Below are positions 53,991-64,000 of a stretch of 64,000 nt of DNA, in pieces (position 1 is the stretch's first letter; each line of letters starts with the position of its first letter). The stretch is taken from positions 1,317,539-1,381,538 of the forward strand of contig JAYKAV010001289.1 in the NCBI GenBank assembly GCA_035582835.1, in the 5' to 3' direction. The notes beneath the pieces were generated by a model. That model ran no database searches. It saw only the letters and a list, made by a program, of their open reading frames with translations, and was not told the origin of the DNA. This stretch comes from Phoebastria nigripes. Its lineage: Eukaryota; Chordata; Aves; Procellariiformes; Diomedeidae. The position numbers and the translations under genes are program-made.

Positions 53991-55418
53991 TCACACACAA
54001 AATACTCTAGACTTTCAAAATCACAGGGGGAAACATTCATGAATGAAGAATTACAGAAACACTCAGGAATTCTGTCTGCTCTCTCCCACCTCCTGTCAAC
54101 ATTGTCATGTAGTATCTAATCTACAAAAATATTCTACATTTTCATTCTTTAGTCCATAGGCCATTTATTTTTCTTCCCAAAGAAATAGCTGTCCCAACTT
54201 TCATTTCTTTTAAGTCATCATTTTCCCTGCCTTTTCTTTTTCACTTACTTTCTTTTCTCATTTTTCTCCTTTTAGCTCCTCCCATCAAAAGAAAAAGACT
54301 TTCAAAGCCAAGGGACAAAGTCAGACCATCTATAACATGGGAGACTTGCACAGGTGCTAGGCACAAACGCTGACTCCAATAACTGGTCAGAGTCAACACA
54401 GCTGGAAATGCTACTAGCTTCTTGAGGCTCGGTACCAGATTTTAGACACTCAGCTGTGACTTCTTTCTCTTCCCTCTCCCTTTCCCAACATTTCATCCAC
54501 TGTGAAATTTGAGTGAGATCTTTATCTCCAATTACCCTTCCAAAGGGGGCCTCCAAGGCAACATATAGGGTACAAATTTTACAAAGAAAGTGCCACCAAA
54601 TGAACTGCCAACACTATTTCCAGCACTGAGGCACACCTACATATAATGAAAGAATCTTTCATTTTATACAAGAAGTTTAGAAGGCAACCAGCCTTTCAAA
54701 ATGACTGATCCACAGCTCAGTCTGAATGAATGCATTGGATACCACTGCAAAATAGCACTGATTTTCAAACTCTCTGAAAAAAATTCATTTGCTTGCAGTC
54801 AAAGAGCTCAAGACATATGCAACACAAATCCTGGTCCCATGACAAACCTCAGATGCTTCTTTAATCTTGGATGCAATCACACACAGCCTCACGTAAAAAA
54901 AGAAGCTGTTAAATAAAAAATGCACATTCACTGTTAGAAAATAATCAGCCTGGGAGAAAAAGGTAGAAGGTAGTAGCTTCCATCAAGGATTACCTTCGTA
55001 AAACTCAAGCTCTTGGTTCATAAAGGAAAATTGCAGTAATTTGTGTGAAGTTTTCTTCTGTGAATGACAACTGAACTCTACTGTATATTTTTTCTGGAAG
55101 AAATAACTGCTGTACCATATAGTTAGGACTGACTTAAGGATTTTGATTCTGGATATCTCCAAAGAGAGGCCTACGTGTTTTTACATTAAAAAAAATAATT
55201 AAGTGCAGTGCTTTTATAAACATAGTCCCAGGCATGGCAAAGCTCCAGACCTGGTACAGGATGCTAATTAATGGCTCCTTAGCTGATAATTACCCATGCG
55301 CATTAAGTTTTACAATTAATATTTTATTTTTGTTTAAAAAATACACTTAATTATACTGAATGCTTCATAATAAGGATTGAATTTGGTCTCTCTGGCCAAA
55401 CTTGCACTTCAGGAGTCA

Positions 55419-56660
55419 GAATCATAGAATGGTTTGGGTTGGAAGGGACCTTAAAGATCATGTAGTTCTAACCCACCTGCCACGGGCAGGGATACCTTCC
55501 ACTAGATCAGGTTGCTCAAAGCCCTGTCCAACCTGGCCTGGAACACCTTCAGGGAGGGGGCATCCACAACTTCTCTGGGCAACCTGTTCCAGTGTCTCAC
55601 CACCCTCACAGTAAAGAATTTTTTCCTAATATCTAATCTAAATCTACCCTCTCTCAGTTTAAAAACCCCTCATCCTATCACTACACTCTAATAAATGTGT
55701 AATCACACACACTAATAAAGAGTCCCTCCCCATCTTTCCTCTAGGCCCCCTTTAAGTACTGGAAGGCTGCTATAAGGTCTCCCCAGACCCTTCTCTTCTC
55801 CAGGCTGAACAACCCCAACTCTCTCAGCCTATCCTCACACGGGAGGTGCTCCATCCCCCTGATCATTTTTGTGGCCCTCCTCTGGACCCCCTCCAACAGG
55901 TCCATGTCTTTCCTGTGCTGAGGACTCCAGAGCTGGACGCAGGACTCCAGGTGGGGCCTCACCAGAGTGGAGCACAAGGGCAGCATCACCTCCCTTGACC
56001 TGCTGGCCATTCTTCTTTCGATGTAGCCCAGGATACAATTAGCCTTCTGGGCTGCAAGCGTACATTGCCGACTCATATTCAGTTTTTCATCCACCAGTAC
56101 CCCCAAGTCCTTCTCCTCAGGGCTGCTTTCAATCCACTCAATGCCCAGCCTGTACCCATGTTTGGGATTGCCCCAACCCAGGCGCAGGACCTTGCACTTG
56201 GCCTTGTTGAACTTTATGAGGTTTGCACAGGCCCACCTCTCAAGCCTGTCAAGGTCCCTCTGGATGGCATCCCTTCCCTCTAGCATATCAACCGCACCAC
56301 TCAGCTTGGTGTCATCTGCAAACTTGTTGAGGGTGCACTCGATCCCATTGTCTGTCGTTGATGAAGATATTAAACAGTACCGGTCCCAATATGGACCCCT
56401 GAAAGACACCACTTGACACTGATCTCCATCTGGATATTGAACCGTTGACCACTACTCTCTGGATGCGACCATCCAGCCAATTCCTTATCCACAGAGTGGT
56501 CCACCTGCCAAATCCATGTCTCTCCACCTTAGAGACAAGGATATTTGGGACAGTATCAAATGCTTTGCACAAGTCCAGGTAGATGACCGCAGTCGCTCTT
56601 CCCTTATCCACCAATGCTGTAATCCCGTCGTAGAAGGCCACCACATTTGTCAGCACAATA
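55419..56660 (-). mobile_element. CR1 LINE, antisense, 5'-truncated, reverse transcriptase remnant
   Basis: Read on the minus strand, this is the 3' part of a CR1 non-LTR retrotransposon. On the + strand it begins with the bird CR1 3' end in reverse, AGAATCATAGAATGGTTTGG and the following TTGGAAGGGACCTT. Two minus-strand frames carry the reverse transcriptase. One, at 56312-56656, has [16 protein letters not shown] and the [15 protein letters not shown] block. The other, at 55741-56412, has [14 protein letters not shown], the FADD catalytic box, and the C-terminal [20 protein letters not shown] and [20 protein letters not shown]. The frames overlap because of a frameshift near 56350. A stop after FQYLKGA at 55741 cuts the C-terminus, so the copy is dead. 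The 5' part of the element (endonuclease and first RT motifs) is missing, which is usual for CR1 insertions. Confidence 0.95.
55741..56656 (-). pseudogene. broken CR1 ORF2 (reverse transcriptase)
   Basis: This is the coding remnant inside the CR1 copy. The order along the minus strand is RT palm motifs first (56656 to about 56350), then after a frame change the FADD box (near 56310), and then the thumb and C-terminal region to 55741. The enzyme would copy CR1 RNA at a nicked target site. Here it lacks the endonuclease domain, carries a frameshift, and is cut short by a premature stop, so no active protein is expected. The first part also reads VFQGSILG where the family usually has V(P)QGS. 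Confidence 0.9.
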
Positions 56661-56855
56661 GCATATATAGCAGTGCTTGAAAAAAGGCTGCAAAGAAAAA
56701 TTGTGGAGATTTTAGTGCAGAGAAGTGATACAAAATTACCTTTTTTTCTTTTTAAAGGAAACCTCAGCTCTAATCCTAGCAGCTATCTTGATTTTTAACC
56801 ATCTCCAGGTCATTCTCTCTTTCCTTCCCAATCATCATCTCAATTCTTTATTTTA

Positions 56856-56935
56856 ACTGAAACTTTTTGAAGGCAGGGATTACATCTGGATACAGTGTTT
56901 GGATGGCTCCTAGCAAAACAAGGCTCCAGACTTGA
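56856..56935 (+). repeat. possible ancient CR1/L3-type LINE 3' tail
   Basis: GAAACTTTTTGAAGGCAGGG, then TACAGTGTTTGGATGGCTCC and TAGCAAAACAAGGCTCC parallel the old amniote L3-type tail. That tail usually reads 'aaactctttggggcaggga...tacagtgtttgtacagtgcctagcacaatggggc'. The order of all the words is kept, which makes this the best of the ancient-repeat suggestions in the window. It lies between two younger CR1 copies. Confidence 0.5.
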
Positions 56936-57097
56936 AGACAGAAGGAGATTTTCCCTTGGCACACAATGAGCCAGTCAAAGAATGAATTCAAAGTTTCCCA
57001 GGTTGGGAACCACCAAACTCCCACCCAGGGACAAACCGTGCAGCTTACAGCTTGTCACTACAACTTATGTGTCAAGGGAGAGACCAGAGTACACATA

Positions 57098-57535
57098 TCA
57101 CAGAATCTCAGAGTGGCTGAGGTTGGAAGGGACCTCTGGGGGTTATCTGGTCCAACCCCCCTGCTCAAGCAGGGCCACCTAGAGCCAGTTTCCCAGGAAC
57201 ATATCCAGACGGCTTTTGAATATCTCCAAAGTGGGAGACTCCACAACCTCTATCAGCGACCTGATCCAGTGCTCAGTCANCCTCGCAGTAAGAAAGTGTT
57301 TCCTGATGTACAAAGGGAACATTTCCTGTGTTTCAGTGTGCACCCATTGCCTCTTGTCCTGTCACTGCGCGCCACTGAAAAGAGCCTGGATCCACCTTCT
57401 TTGCATCCTCCCTTCAGTTATTCATATACATTAATAAGGTCACCCCTCAAGCCTTCTCTTCTCCAGGCTAAATGGCCCCAGCTCTCTCAGCCTTTCCTCA
57501 CATGAGAGATGAACTATTCCCTTAATCACTTTTCA
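57098..57535 (-). mobile_element. CR1 LINE, antisense, short 5'-truncated copy
   Basis: On the + strand it begins TCACAGAATCTCAGAGTGGC, then TGAGGTTGGAAGGGACCTCT and TCTGGTCCAACCCCCCTGCT, which is the reverse of the bird CR1 3' end. It continues through the C-terminal ORF2 region (AAGCCTTCTCTTCTCCAGGC, CTCTCAGCCTTTCCTCACAT) and stops near 57535. About 440 bases remain. It belongs to a different CR1 subfamily from the copy at 55419, because the words after GGAAGGGACC differ. The + strand frame across it is a reverse reading of the repeat, not a gene. It contains one N at 57280. Confidence 0.93.
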
Positions 57536-60500
57536 GATGAGACATTCCACAGCACAACATAACATTTCTTATTTTTTTCTGGTAAAACTACTGAAAAGGT
57601 TCACCTGAACTACTTAAGCATTTAATTCAAAATGACAGCAGAATGTTTCCTCTGAATGATATGTAGCCTACACTACTTCAGGGATGAGCAAGGAAGAACA
57701 CAAGTTCTTCAGAAAAGAGTTCCTTCAAAGCACCCTATACTAAATAACCACATTTTGCATCTGTTTGTTTTTCCCCCCTCACATTTAAAAGAGAACTTTT
57801 AAGCAGAAGGCATATACAATTTGTTAAATCTACATTTTGGATACTTGCAATTAAACTATGAGGATATATTTTTTCATCAGAGAAAAATTATTTTAATAGT
57901 CATAATCAACACAATCAAATATAATCAGTCTGCCAAGATAATAACATTTTAGAATCATTTACAATAATTTTGTAGCTTGCCAGCTCACACTACATGAAGA
58001 TGATTACACCTGGAAAAGATGTGCAACTCTAAAGGTTTCTACATCTATTTCAATAACTGTGCTACGTTATGTATTTTCATTTTTGTTCTTCTGTATCCTC
58101 ACCCTCCCCTCTCCCACTCTGTTTTAACTTTTTGAGAGTTTTACTCTTGGTCTTTTCCTCCACTCTCTACATTCTCCTCTGTTACGAGGAGATATGTATA
58201 TAGGTATAGATATGTATGGGCATATCTACACCTTTATGCAAATGATTAGGATAATACATATCCTGCTGTGTTGGCCAACTTCTCTATTTTCATTTTATTC
58301 CAGACACCCCTCCAGTGCTCTTACTCTGAATCTGCCACAACATGGATATCATCTCTTACACTTCATCTCCTCAGACTCTCATTGAATTCTGCTCCTCTGT
58401 CTTGCTGTCATTTTTCATTGCACTCTTCCACTCTTGATTCTTACTTCCTTAAGAAGTCTTATTCTACTGCTTCAGTCCCCTTACTTCTGCCCTGCACATT
58501 AAGCTGCCTTTGTTTTCCACTGGCAACTAGCAATATTAAATTCAAGCTTACTCTTCTTTCTAAAGTCCTTTATTTTGACCCTGCTTTTGAGCCTGCTCAA
58601 ACTGCAAAGGCTTCCCTGACTGTGGCTCAGACCTTTGCCTGTCCTCAGTTTCTCCTAAGCTTCTCATCTTTGCTCCTGACATCCCCATAAGTCTTTTTTT
58701 CTACTTCTGTCTTCCACCTCTCNTTTTTAACTAGAACAGCTTGTATTTTCTTGGTCAAGAAGCACTCCCCTTTTTCTTCTTCAAACCAGTTCTTTAAAAT
58801 CCTCTCAGGAACCCTTCCTTAGCTTTTCAGCAAAAAGCCTGTGTGTTTTGAATTTAACAATGCCACAGTCTCTTTGGAAGGAGCTAATTTCCAATGAAAT
58901 CTGAGCACAGACATCTCCAAAAGATGCTTGACACTCCAGCAGGTAGAATCCTCTGGGTATAAATACTGGATGGACCTCAAGTCCATCTGCAATAGGTCAT
59001 CTTAACATAAGATGCAAAATATACCATTATTATTATAATATTATAATAAAACAATAATAATACAATTGCAGATTTGATCTCCTGTATTTTGAGTGTTTCT
59101 TAGAGGCAAAATATTCCAAGGAGGCACAATTTCTTACCACCAGACTCAGATAAGTTTCCATGAACAGATGGTTTTTCTAAGCAAAAAACCTGAACTCTAA
59201 ACTTAGGTTAGCAGTGTGCTGGAACCCCTCTACTTCAGGACAGCCTCCTGGTTGTTACTGCTCCCCAAAAATCTACATTTACACTCCTTTCATTAACGAA
59301 ATTGATAATTTATGATGATCTTGCCAAGAGTTTCCTAGCATAGCTTGTAAAATCTTGATTTAATTAGAAGCAAAAATTATCTGTTTACCGTCATGGGTGA
59401 AAAAAAAAAAGACCAAGACATGACAATATACAAGATACATTTTCCTCTCCTTGAAACCATGAGATTTACCTCAGGAACCAAATAAGGAGCTTAGTCTTCA
59501 GGACAGCAGTGTATCTGGGTACTCAGTAGCTTTCATGACGGAAAGGTAAGGAGAAAAAGCCACTTGCTCTTGTCTAAATCATTGTGATTACTGAAGAAAG
59601 TGGAACTAGGTTGATTTGTAACATGCTGGAAGCTAGTCTTCTGTCTTTACTGCAGTCTACAGATATTCAGCAAAAAATGTAGCTGTTTGCCTCATCTTCT
59701 GAAGAAAACAATTCTATTCAAAACCATATGATACAGAGCCATGGTAGGGCATAGTTTCAGACTGAGATCACAAGTACAANAGAAAAGGGAAAGGACAGGA
59801 AGGAGGCAAGAGTACACAAAACCTATGCTGAAGACCAATGTAGTTGTTCTTCAAGGGAACGCCACCATGTTTGTGACTTATCTGTTGGATCTACTTCTCA
59901 TGGATATATAATTCCATAAAAGTGTTACACTGATGGAAAAATCACAGGTCACTGTCAGACCCATATTGTGCTATCCTTTTTTTTTTTTTTTTTTTTTAAC
60001 ACTAATAGGGCTTTAGCTTTCCTAACCTAATCCCTGGCTGCTCGGACACTTTCTCTGTATTCCTCCCAGGCTACCTGTCCTTGCCATGATACATCTTAGC
60101 TTTTTTTTTTTTTAAACACAGAACTCCTAGAAGCAGTCTAAGAAACATGGAAAGTTTTATGGTGATGTTTGTTATTCTTTGTTATAATAGCCTTCTTTCC
60201 TCGTTATTCAATATGCAAAAAAACTTAAAATGCTTGCAAACACTAACACATATTGATTATTATTGATTCTCCCCTATGGTGAATGGGAAGGAACAATGAG
60301 TATCATAGAAACTGTCTGGATATAAAAACTGATGACAGCACAGTTGCAAGTCTTGGCCATAGTTCCCTTTTTGCTAGAAGGAGTGCTTGAGTTCTTTCCG
60401 AAATCCTGTTGCCAAGAGCAGACCTTTTGTCTTTAACTTTTCTCTTCAACTAGTTTTAATTTTCAAGAGCATTTGTCCTAAAAGCTCAAAGCATTGAAAG

Positions 60501-61126
60501 CTAGAAAGGTCTGGACTGTATTTTTGAGGGCTGATGATAACATATCATGAAAGCGTAACGAAAAGCTTCAGATGTAAACAACTTCTCAGTATGTAATTCA
60601 CTCCATCTACAGGTAGTAGAGCCTTTCCATAGCTCTTTGCACGCTTCTTCCTCCTTCGCCATCAACCCTGCTTATGACATGAACCTATCCCTCCGCCAAC
60701 ATGACTGAGAAATCTTATTGCAATGGCAATACCATTAGCTTCTGAGTTTATTATTGACAATGTCTTCTCCAGACAGATGCAGTTATAAGCATAGCAAGAC
60801 ATGGACTATATCTAGAGTTTAAAGTCTGGTTAGGCCTGTCAAAAGGTAAGAAAAACCGAAGTAATATGAATCACATTTTACCAATAAGTACTGAAAAAGA
60901 CCAAGACACTGCCAGAAGGAAGTTTGTTGCAGAGCTATGAAAAAACCTTTACATCATTTGAGTCTTGGCCCAGCACTTTGACTGACTCTGTGTACCTACT
61001 TCATTAGAGGCTTTTGCGGGGAGAAGGATCTTGAAGCGAGAAGGAGGGTAGCATGGAAGAGGACATCATGCATTGCTTCTTGGGCCCTAAGCTAAGGTCA
61101 TTTACAACAGCATAACCTAACCAGCA

Positions 61127-61229
61127 TTTTGGGTTTTTTTGTTTGTTTGGGGTTTTTTGTTTGGGTTTTTTTTGTTTGTTTTGTTTGTTTTGGGGTTTTT
61201 GTGGGTTTTTTGTTTTGTTTTGTTTTTTT
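61127..61229 (+). repeat. T/G-rich low-complexity tract, about 100 bases
   Basis: Irregular GTTTGTTT, GGGTTTTTT and GTTTTGTTTT units continue for about 100 bases on the sense strand, followed shortly by a CACACAC run near 61241. It is simple sequence. In the intron transcript this would be a long U/G-rich stretch. Confidence 0.9.
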
Positions 61230-62695
61230 AGAGAAGTTCACACACACGCACACACAAAAAGTAACAAGAAGATATTAAAGACAGTACTCAAGGAGACTCA
61301 AAGGTATATAGCAGCCAGTCACAGCCCTAAGAGTTCCTTTGAACAGGACAGCACAGTAACAGACTAGGTTGTATTCTTTGTAAAATACATCTGTTTCATG
61401 TATGGGAATGGATGGAGAGCTTTTTAAAAAAAGCCACAGTGATTTGGGCATCTCATAAACATTTTTCAGACCCAGGATGACCTCAATGCAGAAGAACAGG
61501 TTCACATTCTAGACATGGTTGCATTTGGAATATGTGTTTGTTTCTAAGGTACATAGTAGCAGACGTGCAGAAATAAATTTAAATAAATCTCTACACGCTT
61601 CGAGGAAACAAGATCTTGTCATTAAATCACAAGGCCAAGAATCAGAAAATCCGTTTTTACTTCCACTTAATCTTACACTTCAGCAACTCTAAATAAATGG
61701 ACCACATTCATTTCAGTTCATTTACTTACTGCTGTCTTTAGACTTCCAATATTTAAAAAACAACTTCTGGAAATGGTACTTTCCTTGTGCCTCAGTTTCT
61801 TCCTTGAGTAGCCAAATAATTCATGGGAAGAAGGGGAGGGGATAGATGACTTCAAGTTTGTTTCCTTGTTTAAAGAACTCATTTCCATTGTTCTAGTGAG
61901 GTTCATGACCAAGGTCGTTGCAGTCATTCTGGAGACAAAACAAGTCATTGAATTTGTGTCCTCAGCCTGGCAAAATGACTTGACATCAATAACTTTTCAA
62001 AACACAACCTACCTCTAAGTATACTAGCAATGACATCCATGTAAGGACTTAAAAATATGTTCTGAACCATAAGAATTAAACCTGCCAGTTAAGATGAAAG
62101 CTATCAATGCTAGCTTGAATTCTTAATATTCCTGTAGAATACAAGACATCATCTAAAATTGGAAGGTTACATATTTACTTTCAAACCCACTCTCTGTTGT
62201 CACCTAGACTGCCCAATGTAGGACATGGCTCCTAATTAGAAAGGCATTTAGATATTGCCAGCACCAGTTTTACATTACATGTTCTGAAATGTTTAGCAGA
62301 CTTTTAACTAGGTGTTGAAGGCCAGGTGAAATCACAGCACTACTGAACCTTGTATTAAGCAGCAGGGACAGCTTTTGCTGCAGTACTTTCTCAAAGCAGG
62401 TGGAAAGCAGGAAAGTCTGACTGGGAACACTGAGGGAAAGCAACACTATGATTAGCAGACCCAGGGGACTGGCACAAAAGACCAGAGGGAACCCACAAAA
62501 GCGTAAGGAAGGAAAGAGGATAACAAATACAGGGTAAGATATGCTGACCACTATATATTTAGCAAAAGCCTAAATTCTAGAATAAAGAGGCAGCAGGGGG
62601 GAAACAATCATTTCTACCCTACTCACTGGACACTACAAAAATAGGAGGGCTTGACTGAGGATGAGATTTTATCAGAAGTAAATCTTCAAATGTAC

Positions 62696-62745
62696 CGAAT
62701 CAGATTATCAGCCTGTATAAGTCAATGCAGTGGAGCTCCACTAAC
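62696..62745. repeat. suspected ancient sauropsid repeat remnant
   Basis: AGATTATCAGCCTGTATAAG, TCAATGCAGTGG and AGCTCCACTAAC resemble an old repeat with 'cagctggtataaatcaatgtagctccactgac'. This is the same type as suspected at 15141-15190. The evidence is short word similarity from memory only. Confidence 0.28.
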
Positions 62746-63861
62746 ACACAAAACCCCAAAACCACCACAAATAACCCATTCCCAGCACCCGCCACTGCCA
62801 GCTTAGATTATGAGCTCCTCAAATCCATTTCAAAATCTTTGCTCTCTGAGCAATTTCATTATGAAGGTACACGGGTGCCACTTAGAGATGCCTCATGCAC
62901 TCTGTCAATGTAAAACCTTCAATATAGGTTTCAATTTAAAAAAAGCTTAAAAATAAAAACAAGTAAGTTTTCTGAAGTCAAAAAAGAGCTTTGAATTTTC
63001 AAAATGGAATCTGCTTTAAAAAAAAAAAAAAATCTATTCGTGGTTTAATACTGTAGAATATATCTGTGCATTTATTAATATCATGGAAGTAGACTCCACC
63101 TTACCAGGGAGGATAGTTTCACAACATGAATTGTGAATTTAAACATGTACTAAAAAGTAATTATATCTAAAATGCCTTGCACTGGTTTCTAATTTGCATA
63201 CTGAAGTGAGGTGCCATGTTTCTGCCTTATTAATAGCAGAAACATTTTGGCCAAAAGCTGCAAAAGTCCTTATTCATTGTGTATGCCCAGCATGACAATC
63301 CAAAGCAAGATGAACCTGAAATTTTTGCAAGTGCCATACATATTCCTTCTGTCAGCTGGGTGCCTCATCTTGCTGTATGTAAAATCCAGTTCACAGGTCT
63401 TGGTCTTTTATGCGTACTGCAGCAGTTTTATAAATGGGTTTCTACTTCATGATCATTTTGTTGGAAGTGGAAGGGGCTGTCATGTAACGTTACTGGTCAA
63501 TTTTCAATGACATCCGTATGGTTGGCAACAACATCTTTTAAAGAGAAGAATTTAGGTTTTGGTGCTTAGCTTTAATGTCTCTTTATTCTTTTAGTACACA
63601 AGACTCATTTTACATGTAAAAATAGTATCTGTGCGTGCTTGGAATCTGAGAATGCAAAAGGATAGCTGAACATTCAAGTCCTTGCATTGCCTGAGCAGAC
63701 GTCAGTTTTGGGAAACCGAATGAATGTTTGTATTCCTCTGCAAGAACTTTAGGCAACTGAATATGAAAATCTACTCCTAAAATGAAACAGATCTGCTAAT
63801 TACGTGAAAAGAGTTACTATAAATATAGGAGAGAAGAAGAGTCCAAAAGGGGGAAGGGGAT

Positions 63862-64000
63862 AAAACCAGGCTCACGAAAGACAAGCTTAGGGGCGGCATG
63901 CCAACGTTGGGGGCGAAATCGATAGCCCAGCTCAAGTGCATCTACACCAATGCACGCAGCATAGGCGGCAAACAGGAGGAGCTGGAAGCCATTGTGCAGC
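63862..64000 (+). mobile_element. CR1 LINE, sense, 5' portion, continues beyond the window
   Basis: GCCCAGCTCAAGTGCATCTA, CACCAATGCACGCAGCAT and AAACAGGAGGAGCTGGAAGC are diagnostic of the start of CR1 ORF2, just before the endonuclease domain. The left boundary is uncertain and lies somewhere between about 63842 and 63880. CR1 copies are normally truncated from the 5' side. A copy that includes this far-upstream segment should therefore extend through most of ORF2 to the right, unless deleted later. Confidence 0.85.
63898..64000 (+). CDS. CR1 ORF2 N-terminal fragment (partial, open to window end)
   Basis: From the ATG at 63898 the frame is open for 34 codons to the window edge and reads ...AQLKCIYTNARSIGGKQEEL... 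This matches the opening of the CR1 ORF2 endonuclease/reverse transcriptase polyprotein. The same frame is open further upstream to a TAG at 63826-63828, so the ATG is a convenient start, not a proven one. The product would nick and reverse-transcribe CR1 RNA at new genomic sites. Whether this copy stays open is unknown. It lies in the KCNC1 sense orientation. Confidence 0.7.
   Translation, partial: MPTLGAKSIAQLKCIYTNARSIGGKQEELEAIVQ

Larger units (their letters stand above)
33029..55418 (+). other. KCNC1: KCNC1 intron 1, 33.0-55.4 kb, no gene seen
   Basis: This is intronic DNA with no supported gene. It contains A/C-rich tracts (39969-40019 and 40728-40811), an A24 run at 42828-42851 that ends in an N, an A17 run at 46321-46337 and a GT run at 49961-49977. 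Inverted repeats occur at 39850-39880 and 45358-45375, a TACATGTACATGTA palindrome at 53409-53422 and a suspected old repeat at 53930-53990. A TAATTA-rich block sits at 55255-55345, just before the CR1 copy. The longest frame, 39967-40350 on the - strand (127 codons), ends in low-complexity sequence and looks like chance. A + frame at 34386-34754 (122 codons) lies in slightly GC-richer DNA and resembles no family I know. Confidence 0.7.
57536..63840 (+). other. KCNC1: KCNC1 intron 1, 57.5-63.8 kb, no gene seen
   Basis: This is AT-rich intronic DNA. It contains an ATT/ATA-rich stretch at 59025-59064, T runs at 59977-59997 and 60101-60113, the T/G tract at 61127-61229, and an A15 run at 63018-63032. 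A possible old repeat remnant is at 62696-62745. A + strand frame of 140 codons at 58268-58690 lies in strongly pyrimidine-rich DNA. It encodes mostly S, L, F and P with no domain, so I take it as compositional. Intron 1 continues past the window edge. Confidence 0.7.

Noticed and set aside
56966..57505. Plus-strand frame of 179 codons
   Set aside because: It is largely the reverse reading of an antisense CR1 copy, together with an N. It is not a gene.
58268..58690. Plus-strand frame of 140 codons in pyrimidine-rich DNA
   Set aside because: S/L/F/P-rich composition follows directly from C/T-rich sequence. There is no domain, start context or splice support.
61143..61367. Phenylalanine/glycine-rich frame
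   Set aside because: It is a translation of the T/G low-complexity tract.

Overview
The window looks like avian nuclear DNA. It carries LINE copies of the CR1 (chicken repeat 1) family with the bird-type 3' end, a solo LTR of the 'TGTCCTGGTTT...' type that is common in neoavian birds, AT-rich unique intron-like sequence, scattered single N calls, and a 455-base N gap in a GC-rich promoter. There are no prokaryotic features, and I cannot name the species.

Only one cellular coding segment is supported. It is the first coding exon of KCNC1 (Kv3.1, a Shaw-type voltage-gated K+ channel) at 1783-2352 on the + strand. The exon encodes the cytoplasmic T1 tetramerisation domain and the linker up to just before transmembrane segment S1, and it ends at a clear splice donor. 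Upstream lie a CpG-rich 5' flank and 5' UTR, broken by the gap at 958-1412, with three upstream ATGs that open short uORFs. One of these uORFs overlaps the KCNC1 start codon.

Everything from 2353 to 64000 is best read as KCNC1 intron 1. I found no reading frame for the large S1-S6 exon, so that exon must lie beyond the window and the intron exceeds 61.6 kb. The intron is mostly single-copy, AT-rich DNA. I see a GC-richer patch at about 6930-7210, a 582-base solo LTR at 24564-25145 in the sense orientation, a 21-base tandem repeat at 25675, several inverted repeats, low-complexity A/C or T/G tracts, and faint ancient-repeat remnants. Recognisable CR1 copies appear only in the last 9 kb: two antisense 5'-truncated copies (about 55419-56660 and 57098-57535), and the beginning of a sense copy at about 63860 that runs off the window and reads as the start of CR1 ORF2.

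I found no credible new gene system. The most checkable leads are the overlapping uORF, the near-full-length CR1 candidate at the right edge, the sense solo LTR with intact TATA and poly(A) motifs, and a perfect 13-bp hairpin at 20902-20934. I had no alignments or searches. Family calls rest on recognition of conserved protein and repeat motifs, and regulatory suggestions are inference.
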